Assembly (NCBI RefSeq): GCF_900289175.1 | Contig: NZ_LT985747.1 | Coordinates: 3,726,121-3,790,120, forward strand | Origin: Paenibacillus faecalis | Lineage (GTDB): Bacteria; Bacillota; Bacilli; Paenibacillales; Paenibacillaceae | Length of the DNA stretch: 64,000 bases | Reading direction: 5' to 3' | In this document: positions 51,050-62,357 of the stretch, in pieces | Numbering within the stretch: the first letter of the stretch is position 1 | How the letters are laid out: each line of letters begins with the position of its first letter | Made by a program: the position numbers and the translations under genes | The notes under the pieces: model-generated | Database searches by the model: none | What the model was told of the DNA's origin: nothing | Seen by the model: the letters and a program-made list of their open reading frames with translations, nothing else

Positions 51050-52357
51050 TTATTGTGCAGCCCCGGAAGCATTCAGCTCTTTAACTTGGGCAACAGCTTT
51101 ATCAAGCGTCTCTTTAACTTCTTTATTGTTATCCCAAATTTCAACCAGCGCCGCCCCTACAGGAGACCACACATTCGCCATTTCCGGAACAGAAGGCATT
51201 GGCTCGGAGTTATTGAACTGCTCTGTAAATACGGAGATATACTCATCGTTCTTGATTTGCTCATCTTCTTGAGCTTCAAGGTTGGTTGGAACCGATCCTA
51301 CCAATTCGCTCAGCTTCAGCTGCGCTTCCTTGGTCGTTGCAAAATCTGCAAACAGGCGAGCGGCTTGCGGATATTTACTGTACGTGCTTACATACCAAGC
51401 TTTAATACCGGAAAGCGATTTTGCCGGCTGGCCGTTAATGGTTGGAATTGGAGCAACGCCAAGTTTGTCGCCGAGCGCTTCTTTATATCCTTCCAATTCC
51501 CATGGTCCGTTAATGTCCATGGCAAGGTCACCGGAAGTGAACAGACCGCGCTTGATGTCAGGAGTAATGTCCCCTGATTTAACCGGTAGAATTTCTTTTA
51601 ACTGAGCGAATACTTCCATACTCTTGACAGCACCTTCGTTGTTCAGCCCGATATCGTTCACATCAGTTCCGTTCTCACCGAAGATATATCCCCCGTTAGT
51701 AGCAAGGAATGGATATGCGAAATACAGGTTACCTGTTTCGAACATGAAACCGTATTTATTTTTGTTTTTGTCCGTGAAAGTTTTGCTGAATTCAATGACT
51801 TCTTCCATCGTTTTTGGAGCTTCCTTCACCAAATCCTTGTTGTAGTACAACAAATAAGTTTCTGCTGCACGCGGATATCCATATAGAACACCGTCATAGC
51901 TTACACCTTGGATGGCAGTTTCACTGTTGCTGCTTTTGGTTTTCTCTTCATAAAAATCGTTTGGCAGCACCAGGTTTGTCGTTACTACTTTCCCCAGGTG
52001 GTCGTGCGGGAACAGCACAACGTCAGCCCCCAAGCCGGATGGTCCATCTTGAGCAAGCTTGGTTGCCTGGTCTGTTGGGTTCACTTCCTCAACCGTTACT
52101 TCTACACCGTACTTCTCAGTGAATTCTTTGGCGATTTCATCCGTATAGGCTCTCTCGTCTCTACTTTCCCATACAACCAGCTTCGCACCTTCTTCTGGCT
52201 TAAGTTCTGTATTTTCAGCAGGTGTTTCCGTAGCTGACGGCGTCTCAGCAGGCGCCTCTGTTTCTGGAGCTGCTGTTTTTCCTCCTCCGCACGCTGTAAT
52301 AGCTATGGACAACGTAAAGGTTGCAGCCAGCGTAAGTAACTTCTTCATCTTCATCAC
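51050..52357 (-). CDS. Maltodextrin-binding lipoprotein, MalE/MdxE-like
   Basis: A 435-residue lipoprotein with signal peptide and lipobox ITAC (Cys23), then a Pro/Glu/Thr-rich tether (24-55). The MalE fold follows: KLVVWESRDERAYTDEIAKE, GADVVLFPHDHLGKVV, GVSYDGVLYGYPRAAETYLL and NGPWELEGYKEALG are all typical of maltose/maltodextrin binders. The start is GTG at 52357, with AGGGG seven bases upstream; an ATG follows at once. First gene of the operon, under a SigA promoter overlapped by LacI/CcpA-type operators. Confidence 0.92.
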   Translation of the reverse strand: MMKMKKLLTLAATFTLSIAITACGGGKTAAPETEAPAETPSATETPAENTELKPEEGAKLVVWESRDERAYTDEIAKEFTEKYGVEVTVEEVNPTDQATKLAQDGPSGLGADVVLFPHDHLGKVVTTNLVLPNDFYEEKTKSSNSETAIQGVSYDGVLYGYPRAAETYLLYYNKDLVKEAPKTMEEVIEFSKTFTDKNKNKYGFMFETGNLYFAYPFLATNGGYIFGENGTDVNDIGLNNEGAVKSMEVFAQLKEILPVKSGDITPDIKRGLFTSGDLAMDINGPWELEGYKEALGDKLGVAPIPTINGQPAKSLSGIKAWYVSTYSKYPQAARLFADFATTKEAQLKLSELVGSVPTNLEAQEDEQIKNDEYISVFTEQFNNSEPMPSVPEMANVWSPVGAALVEIWDNNKEVKETLDKAVAQVKELNASGAAQ

Positions 52358-52403
52358 AAGATTACCCCTCTCAATATAAGTGCAGAAAAAGTTGGATATC
52401 AGC

Positions 52404-52415
52404 GCAAACGTTTTC
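52404..52415. promoter_or_regulatory. LacI/CcpA-type half-palindrome in the malE leader
   Basis: GCAAACGTTTTC resembles the perfect site at 52691 and lies between the predicted transcription start and malE. Confidence 0.45.
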
Positions 52416-52478
52416 AGGGATGCTTTAATTCAGCTTCCCATATGTAGTTACAGCGGGATTTTTCTACATTCTGCATGC

Positions 52479-52492
52479 TGAAAGCGCTTCAA
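52479..52492. promoter_or_regulatory. cre site (CcpA) just downstream of the malE transcription start
   Basis: TGAAAGCGCTTCAA fits the cre consensus TGWAARCGYTWNCW at all but one position, at about +5 to +18. Confidence 0.7.
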
Positions 52493-52503
52493 CCACTAAT
52501 GTA

Positions 52504-52532
52504 ATCATACATCAACAATGTCATGTTGTAAA
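52504..52532 (-). promoter_or_regulatory. SigA promoter of the maltodextrin operon
   Basis: Minus-strand TTTACA (52527-52532) and TATGAT (52504-52509) are 17 bases apart. Confidence 0.7.
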
Positions 52533-52544
52533 AACGTTTGCACA
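52527..52544. promoter_or_regulatory. cre/MalR-type operator overlapping the -35 box
   Basis: TGTAAAAACGTTTGCACA carries the AACGTT core of LacI-family operators and covers the -35 hexamer, so binding should repress. Confidence 0.65.
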
Positions 52545-52690
52545 CTGTATTTCAAGTGATTTTTGTACATTATCCTAAATCTAACTCTTGTTTTCACATT
52601 ATTTCGCAACATTTCTCGATTTTATTGCTGAAAAATTGTAGATTTACACAATATTCAAAGGATTAGTCTATATTCGTAAAATAATTTTGG

Positions 52691-52760
52691 GCAAACGTTT
52701 GCTCAAAGAGCAGGATAATGCGTCAATGAATAGATTCTACTTTTGAAGTTCTTCAAAAGT
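52691..52760. promoter_or_regulatory. Upstream LacI-type operator and a separate perfect palindrome
   Basis: GCAAACGTTTGC (52691-52702) is a perfect 12-bp LacI-family palindrome, extended by TTG/CAA flanks, about 190 bases upstream of the malE start of transcription; it may work with the proximal site by looping. A second perfect repeat, ACTTTTGAAG-TT-CTTCAAAAGT, lies at 52739-52760 with no assigned role. Confidence 0.55.
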
Positions 52761-52765
52761 GATCA

Positions 52766-52809
52766 TGAAAACAACCTTGGTCCAGTTGGAATAACCGGAC
52801 CAAGGTTGT
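52766..52809 (-). terminator. Terminator of the DUF1259 gene
   Basis: ACAACCTTGGTCC (52771-52783) pairs perfectly with GGACCAAGGTTGT (52797-52809), with TTTTC after it on the minus strand. Confidence 0.88.
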
Positions 52810-52817
52810 CATTTAAT

Positions 52818-53234
52818 TTATCCGAGGAAAGCGATAGAAGCTTTCGTTTTTCTGGCAAATGCAATAGGATTATCAATGGATTCCCAGTGAATATACATTA
52901 ATCTTGGGCTTTCTTTCAGCCAGTGGTTATGCAAAGCAGTCACGGTAATACCGTTCCGTTGAAGATTTCTAATTAAACGATTCGCTTGGTTTTGGAAAAC
53001 TGCCGTTTCCCCTAAGCAAAGCGCACGCCCTGACGAATCAAGGGATTCAAATGAGAAAAGTTGATAACGAACGAGCGGAGATGTCGTACGTCTTCCTAAG
53101 ATTGTTGCATTAAAATTTCGAGCACGGCTGACAAAACAGACCGGTCCCGGATCGATTTCATGCTCTCCACCTAATATTCTCGCAAATTGATCACATAATC
53201 TTTGGAATCGACGACTCACTTTAACCTGTGACAT
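52818..53234 (-). CDS. DUF1259 (LppY/LpqO-like) protein
   Basis: A 138-residue protein without signal peptide. The conserved stretch is GRALCLGETAVFQNQANRLI with NGITVTALHNHWLKESPRLM and YIHWE; the His residues in LHNHW and YIHWE look like a metal site. Mycobacterial LppY/LpqO contain two such domains in a lipoprotein; this one is a single cytosolic unit. Function unknown. Strong terminator behind it, about 500 empty bases in front. Confidence 0.85.
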   Translation of the reverse strand: MSQVKVSRRFQRLCDQFARILGGEHEIDPGPVCFVSRARNFNATILGRRTTSPLVRYQLFSFESLDSSGRALCLGETAVFQNQANRLIRNLQRNGITVTALHNHWLKESPRLMYIHWESIDNPIAFARKTKASIAFLG

Positions 53235-53735
53235 GTAATACCTCCTCTTGGTTTTGCAACAACATATGATTTAACCAAGGGAAGTGTTTGGTACATTGAC
53301 CTATTGAGATCAAGAAATGGGCTAAATATATTGAAGCAGACCTATAACCAATCTCTTCGCTCAAAAAAACGTTGTCCTATCCACAAAGCTCTCCTTCAAA
53401 TTATTTTTAAATTCCATCTATGAAAAATAAATTCCAGATAAACAACAAATAAATAGAAAATAAGCTATATAAGTTGAACTAAACATTTTTACCAGCCTTA
53501 TCGTTTGAAAGCAGATCATTTTTCCGATCGCTGTTGTAGCCAAATTATTTTGATCTAAACTGTTCAGGGTGATCATTTGACTACAAAGGCGAACACTGCC
53601 GTTTCTCCAAAATGATTCTGCTCTCTTTCGCCTTAGGCAAGCCGTTTCTTTCGTTCAACATATATAATATAACGACAAAGAAGAAGGAGGCCTCAATATG
53701 AGAGCTCCTTCTTCTTTCTTCTATAGCTATCCATC
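53235..53735. other. Intergenic stretch between the purine operon and the DUF1259 gene
   Basis: About 440 AT-rich bases with no recognisable gene. At its right end AAAGAAGAAGGAG (53677-53689) and CTCCTTCTTCTTT (53705-53717) form a perfect 13-bp stem, 18 bases past the purD stop, which probably ends the pur transcript. Confidence 0.6.
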
Positions 53736-55004
53736 TTATATCAGCGCTTTTAGTGCAATATCCGAACGGCAGTGCTTCCCTTCAAAATGGATCTGTTCCG
53801 CGCGTTCATAAGCGGCTCTCCGCGCAGCTTCAATGTCCGGCCCAAGGCCGACAACGCCAAGCACACGTCCCCCGTTCGTTCGCCACGTTCCATCTTTATC
53901 CCGGGATGTCCCTGCATGGAAGACTAGGCAGCTGCCCACTTCCAGCTCCAGACCGGAAATGGGCAGACCTTTTGGATACGAAGCCGGATAACCGCCGGAT
54001 GCCAGAATAACGCACACCGCAGCCTCATCGCTCCACTCCAGCTCCAGGTCAGCCAGCCTGCCTTGAACCGCTGCCAGAAATACCTCAAGCAGATCGGTCT
54101 TCAGCCGCGGCAGCACTACCTGCGTCTCCGGGTCCCCGAATCTCGCATTAAACTCTATTGTCTTCAGCTTGCCCTCCGGCGTGATCATCAGTCCCGCAAA
54201 CAAAACGCCGCGAAACGGACGTCCCTCTGCAACCATCGCCTTCGCCGTCGGTTTAATAATCGTTTCAACAGCCTCTTCAATGATGGACGAATCAATATGA
54301 GGCAGTGGAGAGTACGTTCCCATACCGCCCGTATTCGGCCCCTTATCCCCATCATATACAGGCTTATGATCCTGGGCAGCGGACATCGGCTTGACGACCT
54401 CTCCGTCAACAAAAGATAGAATCGACATTTCCTGCCCTTCCAGGAACTCCTCGATCACAACCCGGCTGCCGGCTTCACCGAATACTTTGGACTGCATCAT
54501 ACTGTAGAGTGCCTCTTCAGCCTCCTCCATCGTCCGCGCAACGGTAACCCCTTTTCCTGCAGCCAGACCGTCAGCCTTAATGACGATCGGCGCCTTTTGC
54601 TCCCGCAGGTAAGCAAGCGCCTCATCGTAGTTTTCGAACTTTTGGTAGGCGGCAGTCGGAATGCCGTATTTCTGCAGTAGGTCCTTCATAAAGGTTTTGC
54701 TGCCTTCAATCTCAGCCGCATTTTTACGAGGGCCAAAAACAGGGATGCCGGTCTTGTCAAATGCATCTACGATGCCGTCAGCGAGCGGATCATCTGGTCC
54801 GACGACCACAAGTCCCACCTGCTTCTCCTCTGCCAAAGCCGTAAGTTTGTCAAAATCCGAAACGGCAATCGGCACGCACTGTGCTAACTGGGCAATGCCA
54901 GCATTGCCCGGCGCGCAATAGATCGTTCCCGCCTTCGGGCTCTTGGACAATGCCCAGACGATGGCATGCTCGCGTCCTCCGCCTCCGATAACCAAAATGT
55001 CCAT
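53736..55004 (-). CDS. purD: Phosphoribosylamine-glycine ligase (GAR synthetase)
   Basis: A 422-residue ATP-grasp enzyme joining glycine to phosphoribosylamine, step two of purine synthesis. N-terminal MDILVIGGGGREHAIVWALS; ATP-grasp with PIVIKADGLAAGKGV at about 138-152; PNTGGMGTYSPLPH and FNARFGDPETQ are PurD signatures. Last gene of the pur operon, 112 bases after purH; a hairpin follows the stop. Confidence 0.97.
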   Translation of the reverse strand: MDILVIGGGGREHAIVWALSKSPKAGTIYCAPGNAGIAQLAQCVPIAVSDFDKLTALAEEKQVGLVVVGPDDPLADGIVDAFDKTGIPVFGPRKNAAEIEGSKTFMKDLLQKYGIPTAAYQKFENYDEALAYLREQKAPIVIKADGLAAGKGVTVARTMEEAEEALYSMMQSKVFGEAGSRVVIEEFLEGQEMSILSFVDGEVVKPMSAAQDHKPVYDGDKGPNTGGMGTYSPLPHIDSSIIEEAVETIIKPTAKAMVAEGRPFRGVLFAGLMITPEGKLKTIEFNARFGDPETQVVLPRLKTDLLEVFLAAVQGRLADLELEWSDEAAVCVILASGGYPASYPKGLPISGLELEVGSCLVFHAGTSRDKDGTWRTNGGRVLGVVGLGPDIEAARRAAYERAEQIHFEGKHCRSDIALKALI

Positions 55005-55116
55005 GCTGTACCTCCCGTTTCATATTAGGATCGATATACCTACCCTTTCGATAATGGCTGAATCCGAAAAAACGGTAGCGCTGCCGACCTCCTCGGATTC
55101 CTCCTGCTTTCACATA

Positions 55117-56670
55117 TCAATGCTTGAAATGTCTTACCCCTGTAAACACCATGGCAATTCCGTGCTCATTGGCCGCTTTGATCGACTCTTCATCCTTGAT
55201 CGATCCTCCCGGCTGAATGATCGCCGTAATTCCAGCTTTCGCCGCAAGCTCAACTGTATCTCCCATCGGGAAGAAAGCATCCGACGCCAGCACGGCTCCC
55301 TTAGCCTTCTCACCGGCCTGCTCTACAGCGATCCGAGCGGAACCGACACGATTCATCTGACCTGCACCAACGCCTACCGTCATATCGTCAGCAGCAAGCA
55401 CAATCGCATTCGATTTCACGTGCTTCACGACTTTCCATCCGAACAACAGCTGCTTTAGCTCAGCATCCGTTGGCTGGCGATCGGTAACGACCTTCAGATC
55501 CGACGCATCCAGTGAATGAACATCGCTCTCTTGTACGATCATACCGCCTTCGATCGACGTTACCGTAAGCACGCTTTTGCGATCTTTCGCGGAACCGAAT
55601 TCGCCCATTTTTAGCAGACGAATATTCTTCTTCTTCGTAAGCAACTCCAAAGCTTCTGCTGTGAAATCCGGAGCTAAAATAATCTCTAAGAAAATATCTT
55701 TCAGCAGCTCGGCTGTCGGCGCATCAATCGTGCGGTTGGCAGCGACAATCCCGCCAAAGATCGATACCGGATCGGCATCATGGGCTTTTCTGAACGCTTC
55801 AAGTACATTCGTGCCAACACCCACACCGCAAGGATTCATATGCTTTACCGCAACGACAGCCGGTTCATCAAATTCCTTTACCATTTGCAGCGCAGCATTG
55901 GCATCATTAATGTTGTTGTATGACAGTTCCTTCCCGTGAAGCTGCTCCGCAGTCGTCAGAGTCCCGCTCGGAGCCAGCGGTTTCTTATAAAATGCCGCTT
56001 TCTGATGCGGGTTCTCTCCATAGCGCAAATCCTGGATTTTCTCATAAGTTACACTAAAGCGTTCCGGCATCGGATCACCTGTTACATTCGACAAATACTC
56101 GGAAATAAGCGTGTCGTACGCTCCGGTATGACGAAACACCTTCGCTGCAAGGCGTTTACGGGTTTCAAGTGTCGTATCTCCATCACGGCGGATTTCCTCC
56201 AGCACGGTATGATAATCGTTCGCATCTACGACCACACTGACAAATGCATGGTTTTTCGCGGCAGAGCGAAGCATCGTCGGACCGCCGATGTCAATATTCT
56301 CAATTGCATCCTCGTATTTAACATCAGGCTTGGCAATGGTTTCCTGAAATGGATACAGATTTACAACTACCAGATCAATATAATCAAGCCCCAAATCCTG
56401 CATTTGGCGACGATGTTCGCTGCTGTCACGAACAGCCAGCAAACCGCTATGCACTGCCGGATGAAGCGTCTTGACGCGTCCGTCCAAGATTTCTGGAAAC
56501 CCCGTAACGTCTGAAATGCCGATAACCGGTACTCCCTCTTGGGCCAACAGATTTTTTGTCCCTCCTGTTGAAATAATCTCCATCCCAAGAGAAGCCAATT
56601 CGCGGCAAAACTCCACGATCCCCGTCTTGTCTGAAACGCTAACGAGCGCTCTTTTGATACTCACGTTCAT
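55117..56670 (-). CDS. purH: Bifunctional AICAR transformylase / IMP cyclohydrolase
   Basis: A 517-residue two-domain enzyme that performs the last two steps to IMP. The N-terminal IMP cyclohydrolase (MGS-like) domain starts [20 protein letters not shown] and has [16 protein letters not shown]. The C-terminal AICAR transformylase carries the catalytic [13 protein letters not shown] (Lys-His) segment and [20 protein letters not shown]. Preceded by purN with 141 bases between. Confidence 0.97.
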   Translation of the reverse strand: MNVSIKRALVSVSDKTGIVEFCRELASLGMEIISTGGTKNLLAQEGVPVIGISDVTGFPEILDGRVKTLHPAVHSGLLAVRDSSEHRRQMQDLGLDYIDLVVVNLYPFQETIAKPDVKYEDAIENIDIGGPTMLRSAAKNHAFVSVVVDANDYHTVLEEIRRDGDTTLETRKRLAAKVFRHTGAYDTLISEYLSNVTGDPMPERFSVTYEKIQDLRYGENPHQKAAFYKKPLAPSGTLTTAEQLHGKELSYNNINDANAALQMVKEFDEPAVVAVKHMNPCGVGVGTNVLEAFRKAHDADPVSIFGGIVAANRTIDAPTAELLKDIFLEIILAPDFTAEALELLTKKKNIRLLKMGEFGSAKDRKSVLTVTSIEGGMIVQESDVHSLDASDLKVVTDRQPTDAELKQLLFGWKVVKHVKSNAIVLAADDMTVGVGAGQMNRVGSARIAVEQAGEKAKGAVLASDAFFPMGDTVELAAKAGITAIIQPGGSIKDEESIKAANEHGIAMVFTGVRHFKH

Positions 56671-56811
56671 TCCTCCCTAACATTTTCGAAAGTTCTCCCA
56701 TATATTTGTCTTTGTAACATAAACGCTGTCGATAACAGATAATTGCCAAAGTATTTCCCGAGAAATATCGAATATGTCGATCACTAAATGCTTTGTCCAG
56801 CCTTATCTTTT

Positions 56812-57426
56812 TCAGATTTCCATGGTCACATCACGATCGATCAACCTAATTTTCCCCGCCGCAAACCAGGATACGACTTCAGGATACAACTGCTTTTCAA
56901 CAGCTTGAATTCGCCGGGTCAGGGATGCTTCATCATCCCCCTCAACTACTTCTACAGCACGCTGAGCAATGACCGGACCAGTATCCATTCCTTGATCTAC
57001 AAAATGAACGGTGACTCCGGTTATCTTCACCCCGTATTCCAATGCCTGTCCTATCGCATTTTTACCCGTAAACGAAGGCAACAGAGACGGATGAATGTTA
57101 ATCATTCGACCGGTATAAGGTTCAACCAATACGGAAGTAAGCAGCCGCATATAACCTGCCAGGACAATCAGATCAATCTTTCGTCGCTGCAGTTCCAACG
57201 CGATCTCGCGTTCATAATCCTCTCTTGATGCATAATCCTTCGGCTGAAATACAAACATGTCAACCCCCGCTTCGCGGGCCCGCTGAATGACAGGTGCCTG
57301 CGGCTTATCGCATACCAACAGATTAATTTCTCCACCGAGTACACCACTGGCTTGCGCGTCAACTAAACTCTGAAAGTTGCTTCCTGTGCCAGAAGCGAAC
57401 ACTGCAATTCGGTATGAGCCCATCAC
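56812..57426 (-). CDS. purN: Phosphoribosylglycinamide formyltransferase
   Basis: A 204-residue folate-dependent enzyme transferring a formyl group from 10-formyltetrahydrofolate to GAR. Signatures: [45 protein letters not shown] and the catalytic Asp in [16 protein letters not shown]. Starts inside the purM stop (4-base overlap, ATGA). Confidence 0.96.
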   Translation of the reverse strand: MMGSYRIAVFASGTGSNFQSLVDAQASGVLGGEINLLVCDKPQAPVIQRAREAGVDMFVFQPKDYASREDYEREIALELQRRKIDLIVLAGYMRLLTSVLVEPYTGRMINIHPSLLPSFTGKNAIGQALEYGVKITGVTVHFVDQGMDTGPVIAQRAVEVVEGDDEASLTRRIQAVEKQLYPEVVSWFAAGKIRLIDRDVTMEI

Positions 57427-58463
57427 ACATCCGCTCCTGTAAAGGTAACAGCTCGCTCTCCTTCTGTGACATGGCCGATAACAAAAGGCTCTTCCCCGGA
57501 AGAACGCAGAAGCTGCATTGTTTTATCAACATCCTGCTTTGATACGACAACAACCATGCCGATTCCCATATTAAAAGTCGTAAACATGTCTTTGTTTGAA
57601 ATATTGCCCTGCTCCTGCATCAGCTTAAAGATCGGCAAGATCGGCCATGAACCGTATTCGATGTCAACATTGACGTGATCCGGCAGCATACGCGGAATAT
57701 TTTCAATAAATCCACCGCCCGTAATATGTGCCATCCCTTTCACATCAATTTCCTTCATCAAAGCCAGCAGCGGTTTCACATAAATCTTGGTTGGAGCAAG
57801 CAAAACATCACCAAGGGGTTTGCCCAGCTCAGGCATGACCTTATCCAATGCATATCCCTTTTCTTCTAACAGCAGCTTTCGAACGAGTGAAAAACCGTTG
57901 CTGTGCACGCCGCTTGAAGCCAGTCCGAGGACAACGTCACCAGCTGAAATCGATGATCCGTTAATCATCTTGCTTTTGTCGACAATCCCGACCGTAAATC
58001 CGGCGATATCATATTCTCCCTCAGCGTACATTCCCGGCATTTCTGCCGTTTCCCCGCCGATTAAAGCACATCCGGCCTGATTGCAGCCGTCCGCGATCCC
58101 TTTGACAATCGACTCGATTTTTGCAGGGATCACTTTGTCACAAGCTAAATAATCGAGAAAAAAGAGCGGTTCCGCACCTTGCACCACAACATCGTTTACG
58201 CACATAGCCACTGCGTCCATTCCGATGGTATCATGACGGTCCATCGCAAATGCGAGCTTCAGCTTTGTGCCGACGCCGTCGGTGCCCGAGACGAGAACCG
58301 GCTCTTCATATTGATCCTTATTCAGTTGAAACAGCGCTCCAAATCCGCCCAGATCCGTCATCACTTCCGGTCTAAACGTCGTTTTGACGTGCTTTTTCAT
58401 CCGTTCAACCGCTTCATTGCCTGCCGCAATATCTACACCGGCGTTTTTATAAGTATCAGACAC
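57423..58463 (-). CDS. purM: Phosphoribosylformylglycinamidine cyclo-ligase (AIR synthetase)
   Basis: A 346-residue ATP-dependent enzyme closing the imidazole ring. Characteristic motifs: [46 protein letters not shown] and [13 protein letters not shown]. It belongs to the PurM/PurL fold family. It follows purF by 184 bases, in which no gene is seen, and overlaps purN by 4. Confidence 0.97.
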   Translation of the reverse strand: MSDTYKNAGVDIAAGNEAVERMKKHVKTTFRPEVMTDLGGFGALFQLNKDQYEEPVLVSGTDGVGTKLKLAFAMDRHDTIGMDAVAMCVNDVVVQGAEPLFFLDYLACDKVIPAKIESIVKGIADGCNQAGCALIGGETAEMPGMYAEGEYDIAGFTVGIVDKSKMINGSSISAGDVVLGLASSGVHSNGFSLVRKLLLEEKGYALDKVMPELGKPLGDVLLAPTKIYVKPLLALMKEIDVKGMAHITGGGFIENIPRMLPDHVNVDIEYGSWPILPIFKLMQEQGNISNKDMFTTFNMGIGMVVVVSKQDVDKTMQLLRSSGEEPFVIGHVTEGERAVTFTGADV

Positions 58464-58647
58464 GTGCTTTACACTCCTTTGTTAAAAAGAGAATTAAGTT
58501 GAATAATATTCAATAACCTTAATGACTCAGCAGACAAACTTAAACGACTTCCGCCATTCTCCAACGACAAAACATACGTTATACAAAAAATCAAAGATAT
58601 CCGGAGACAGCCGTGCACCTGCCCCTTGGCTGCTCCGGAACTGAAAA

Positions 58648-60126
58648 TCAGCGATTGCAGCCCATCTTTTCCTCGCCTTTAAAATCAAGACGGGTCGGAT
58701 AATCATTATCAAAACATGCCAGACACAGCCCGCCCTTATAATTCTCTACATCATATCCACCGATCGCTGCAATCAGCCCTTCCGCGCTCAGGAACGACAA
58801 GGAATCGGCATTGATCTCCTGGCGTATTTCCTCAATACTTTTCGCGGAAGCGATAAGCTCCCGCCGATCTGGTGTGTCTATACCGTAGAAGCAAGGGTTC
58901 TTGAACGGCGGCGAAGTAATGCGCACATGCACTTCAGACGCTCCTGCATCGCGTAGCAGATTGACGATCCGCCGGGACGTTGTCCCGCGCACGATGGAGT
59001 CGTCAATCATGACGACTCGCTTACCTTCCACCACACGCCGCACCGCACTCAGCTTCATCTTCACACCCTGCTCACGCAGCTCCTGGCTCGGCTGGATAAA
59101 GGTTCGGCCGGTATATTTGTTTTTGATCAGCCCAAGCTCATATGGTATGCCCGTCTGCTCGGCATATCCAATCGCAGCTGAAATGCTGGAATCCGGAACG
59201 CCGGTTACGACATCCGCATCAACGAATGACTCCAAGGCCATCTTGCTGCCCATCCGTTTACGGGCGGAATGGAGATTCGATCCGTTCAGATCACTGTCCG
59301 GACGGGAGAAGTATATATACTCCATCGCGCACAGCGCTTTTCGTGCAGGCTCCGTATATCGGTCCTCATGCAGTCCGTTTGCGTCCAGTACGAGCAGCTC
59401 GCCCGGTTCAATGTCACGGATCGGCTCCGCACCGATAACTTCCATCGCACACGTTTCAGATGCAAATATATAAGCACTGCCGAGACGCCCCATCGTTAAA
59501 GGTCGAAGGCCGTTCGGATCAGAAGCAACCAACAGCTTGTCATTGGTCATCAGTAAGAAAGCGAATCCGCCAACAAGACGCTTGAGCGCATCCTTGGCCG
59601 CTTCGACAAAATCCTTGGGTGATCGTGCGATCAAATGAGCGATCACTTCCGTATCACTTGTCGTTTGGAAGATCGATCCTGAACTTTCTAACTCTTGCCG
59701 AAGCATCGGCTCATTGACAATATTGCCGTTGGTAGCAATCGCCAGATCGCCCTCACGGTATTTGAAAACAAGCGGCTGTGCATTGCTTAAGCGGCTGTCC
59801 CCGCTGGTCGAGTAACGAACATGTCCGATCGACATATTGCCTGTTAACGAACCCAGCCGATCCTTGTCAAACACTTCTTTAACCAAACCCATACCCCGAT
59901 GGTAGTTAAACTCATGTCCGCCGGCTGTACAAATTCCTGCACTTTCCTCACCGCGGTGCTGAAGCGCATGCAACCCGTAATAGGAAAGTGAGGCGGCATC
60001 CGGGTGTCCGAACACCGCGAACACGCCGCACTCCTCCTTGAGCTTATCGAAAATATCGCTCTTTCCCGTCCCTTGGTTATAATAATCACCAGTCCATAAT
60101 CTTTCCGGTGTTACTTCATTCGACAT
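58648..60126 (-). CDS. purF: Amidophosphoribosyltransferase
   Basis: A 492-residue enzyme making phosphoribosylamine from PRPP and glutamine, the committed step. The N-terminal Cys33 ([10 protein letters not shown]) is the glutaminase nucleophile exposed after removal of a 32-residue propeptide. The PRPP loop is [18 protein letters not shown]. Iron-sulfur ligands are visible as Cys in ALCAMEY and NPCFYG, plus CLAC near the C-terminus, the Bacillus-type 4Fe-4S form. Overlaps the purL end by 16 bases. Confidence 0.97.
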   Translation of the reverse strand: MSNEVTPERLWTGDYYNQGTGKSDIFDKLKEECGVFAVFGHPDAASLSYYGLHALQHRGEESAGICTAGGHEFNYHRGMGLVKEVFDKDRLGSLTGNMSIGHVRYSTSGDSRLSNAQPLVFKYREGDLAIATNGNIVNEPMLRQELESSGSIFQTTSDTEVIAHLIARSPKDFVEAAKDALKRLVGGFAFLLMTNDKLLVASDPNGLRPLTMGRLGSAYIFASETCAMEVIGAEPIRDIEPGELLVLDANGLHEDRYTEPARKALCAMEYIYFSRPDSDLNGSNLHSARKRMGSKMALESFVDADVVTGVPDSSISAAIGYAEQTGIPYELGLIKNKYTGRTFIQPSQELREQGVKMKLSAVRRVVEGKRVVMIDDSIVRGTTSRRIVNLLRDAGASEVHVRITSPPFKNPCFYGIDTPDRRELIASAKSIEEIRQEINADSLSFLSAEGLIAAIGGYDVENYKGGLCLACFDNDYPTRLDFKGEEKMGCNR

Positions 60127-62357
60127 GGGATGGCATCCTCCCAGACGGATTTCAAAACCTCCACCGATTCCTGCAAAGCGGAAGTACCGTTAATATGGAT
60201 ACTTAAATTCTCTCCGCCAACCCGGCCAATGGCTGCGAATGGGACACCCGCTTCTTTAAGCAATTGTTCCAGATCAGACTGCTTGTCAGGGGATATAGAA
60301 AGAATAATACGAGACTGGCTTTCACTAAAGAGCGCAATATCATGTCTCAGCTCCGTGTTCAAGCTGATCTGTGCTCCGATATTTCCACTGATACAGCTTT
60401 CAGCCAAAGCTGCCGCAAGTCCGCCTTCAGATACATCGTGAGCGGAGCGGACGAACCCGGACTGAATAGAGGTCAGAACGCTGTCCAGCAATTTTTTCTC
60501 CGTATGCAAATCAAGAACTGGAGGTCTGCCCTCCGAAACACCATGTACAATCGCCTGGAACTCACTGCCGCCAAGCTCTGCCCGTGTTTCTCCCAGCAGA
60601 TAGATCACATCACCCTCCGCTTTGAAATCCTGGGTTGTAATATGATCGGTATCATGAATCAGACCTACCATTCCTACAACAGGTGTCGGGTAAATCGCAC
60701 CCTTCTCGTTCTCATTGTAGAGACTGACGTTACCGCCGATCACCGGCGTGTTCAGCATGCGGCAAGCTTCAGCCATCCCGTCAACCGCACACTCCATCTG
60801 CCAGAAAATTTCCGGTTTTTCTGGACTTCCAAAGTTCAGATTGTCCGTAATCGCGAGCGGCTCGGCACCGGAGCATACAATGTTGCGGGCCGCCTCGCTG
60901 ACTGCGATCTTCCCGCCCACCTCCGGATCGAGGTATACGTAGCGTCCGTTGCAGTCTGTTGTCATTGCAAGCGCCTTGCGTGTACCGTCAACCGTCACGA
61001 CAGCGGCATCAGACCCTGGTCGAACAGCCGTACTCGTGCGAACCATATAGTCATATTGATTGTAAACCCATGCTTTGCTGGCAACGCTTGGGGAATCAAG
61101 CACCTTTTTAAGAGCGCCGCCAAGATCCTTCACTTCCTCATAACGAAGCGTATCAATTGAAGCCTGAGCTTCATAATAAGCAGGAACGGCGGAAGGTTTG
61201 TGATACACCGGACATTGATCGACCAGCGCCTCTACAGGCATATCCCCTACCACTTCACCTTGGTGAAGCAGCCGCAAACGTCCGTCATCCGTCACCTTTC
61301 CGACTTTAGCGCATATCACGCCCCAGCGTTCAAAGATTTCCATGGCCTTCTCTTCATTTTGCGGCTCCACGACGAACAGCATCCGCTCCTGGGATTCGGA
61401 CAGCATCATTTCATAAGGCGTCATGCCCTCTTCCCGCTGCGGCACCTCATCCAAATACAGTTCTAACCCGTTACCCGCCTTGCTTGCCATCTCAGCGCTT
61501 GAACAAGTCAGTCCAGCTGCACCCATATCCTGAATCCCCAGGACAATGCCGCTATTAATAAGCTCCAGGCAAGCCTCCATAACAAGCTTCTCCATAAACG
61601 GATCACCGACTTGAACGGCTGTTCGGTTCGCTTCCGATTCCTCAGTCAGCTCAACAGATGCGAAGGTTGCACCGTGAATACCGTCTCGCCCGGTTGGAGG
61701 GCCAACGTAAAAGACTGGATTCCCCACGCCTTTAGCGACACCGCGCTGTATTTTGTCATGATCAATAATGCCTACACACATCGCGTTCACAAGCGGATTC
61801 CCGTCATAGTTATCATCAAAGACAACCTCTCCGCCAACCGTTGGAATCCCGATGCAGTTCCCATAGCCGGCAATACCGGAGACGACATGCTCGAACAGAT
61901 ATTTAACGCGGTCACTTTCTAGCTTGCCAAAACGCAAAGAATTCAGCAGGGCAACTGGTCTTGCACCCATCGAAAAAATATCACGAATAATACCGCCCAC
62001 ACCCGTAGCTGCTCCTTGATAGGGTTCTACAGCAGACGGATGGTTATGGCTTTCGATTTTAAACACGACGGCCTGGTTATCGCCGATATCAACAATACCT
62101 GCGCCTTCTCCAGGCCCCATCAGAACACGGGAACCAATGGTTGGAAAACGGCGCAACAGCGGCTTCGAATTTTTATAAGCACAGTGCTCCGACCACATGA
62201 CACTAAAGACACCAATTTCTGTATAGTTAGGCTTTCGTCCCATAAAAGAACAGATCAGCTCATACTCGCTATCTGATACGCCCATTTGCTCATAAATCCG
62301 CAACTCTGCAATTTCCTCTGCGGTTGGTTCTTTAGCGGACACTTGCTGCTGCACCAT
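60111..62357 (-). CDS. purL: FGAM synthetase, large subunit
   Basis: A 748-residue small-type PurL that needs PurS and PurQ, both encoded just upstream. Motifs include [36 protein letters not shown] and [16 protein letters not shown] in the first half, and [14 protein letters not shown] in the second. It converts FGAR to FGAM with ATP and ammonia channelled from PurQ. Start overlaps the purQ stop by 26 bases, end overlaps purF by 16. Confidence 0.97.
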   Translation of the reverse strand: MVQQQVSAKEPTAEEIAELRIYEQMGVSDSEYELICSFMGRKPNYTEIGVFSVMWSEHCAYKNSKPLLRRFPTIGSRVLMGPGEGAGIVDIGDNQAVVFKIESHNHPSAVEPYQGAATGVGGIIRDIFSMGARPVALLNSLRFGKLESDRVKYLFEHVVSGIAGYGNCIGIPTVGGEVVFDDNYDGNPLVNAMCVGIIDHDKIQRGVAKGVGNPVFYVGPPTGRDGIHGATFASVELTEESEANRTAVQVGDPFMEKLVMEACLELINSGIVLGIQDMGAAGLTCSSAEMASKAGNGLELYLDEVPQREEGMTPYEMMLSESQERMLFVVEPQNEEKAMEIFERWGVICAKVGKVTDDGRLRLLHQGEVVGDMPVEALVDQCPVYHKPSAVPAYYEAQASIDTLRYEEVKDLGGALKKVLDSPSVASKAWVYNQYDYMVRTSTAVRPGSDAAVVTVDGTRKALAMTTDCNGRYVYLDPEVGGKIAVSEAARNIVCSGAEPLAITDNLNFGSPEKPEIFWQMECAVDGMAEACRMLNTPVIGGNVSLYNENEKGAIYPTPVVGMVGLIHDTDHITTQDFKAEGDVIYLLGETRAELGGSEFQAIVHGVSEGRPPVLDLHTEKKLLDSVLTSIQSGFVRSAHDVSEGGLAAALAESCISGNIGAQISLNTELRHDIALFSESQSRIILSISPDKQSDLEQLLKEAGVPFAAIGRVGGENLSIHINGTSALQESVEVLKSVWEDAIPCRMK

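Noticed and set aside
58464..58647. Possible small gene between purF and purM
   Set aside because: The open frame has no ribosome site and resembles random translation; the gap is probably untranslated.
60264..61160. 298-codon plus-strand frame
   Set aside because: Antisense shadow of purL; no ribosome site and an implausible residue composition.
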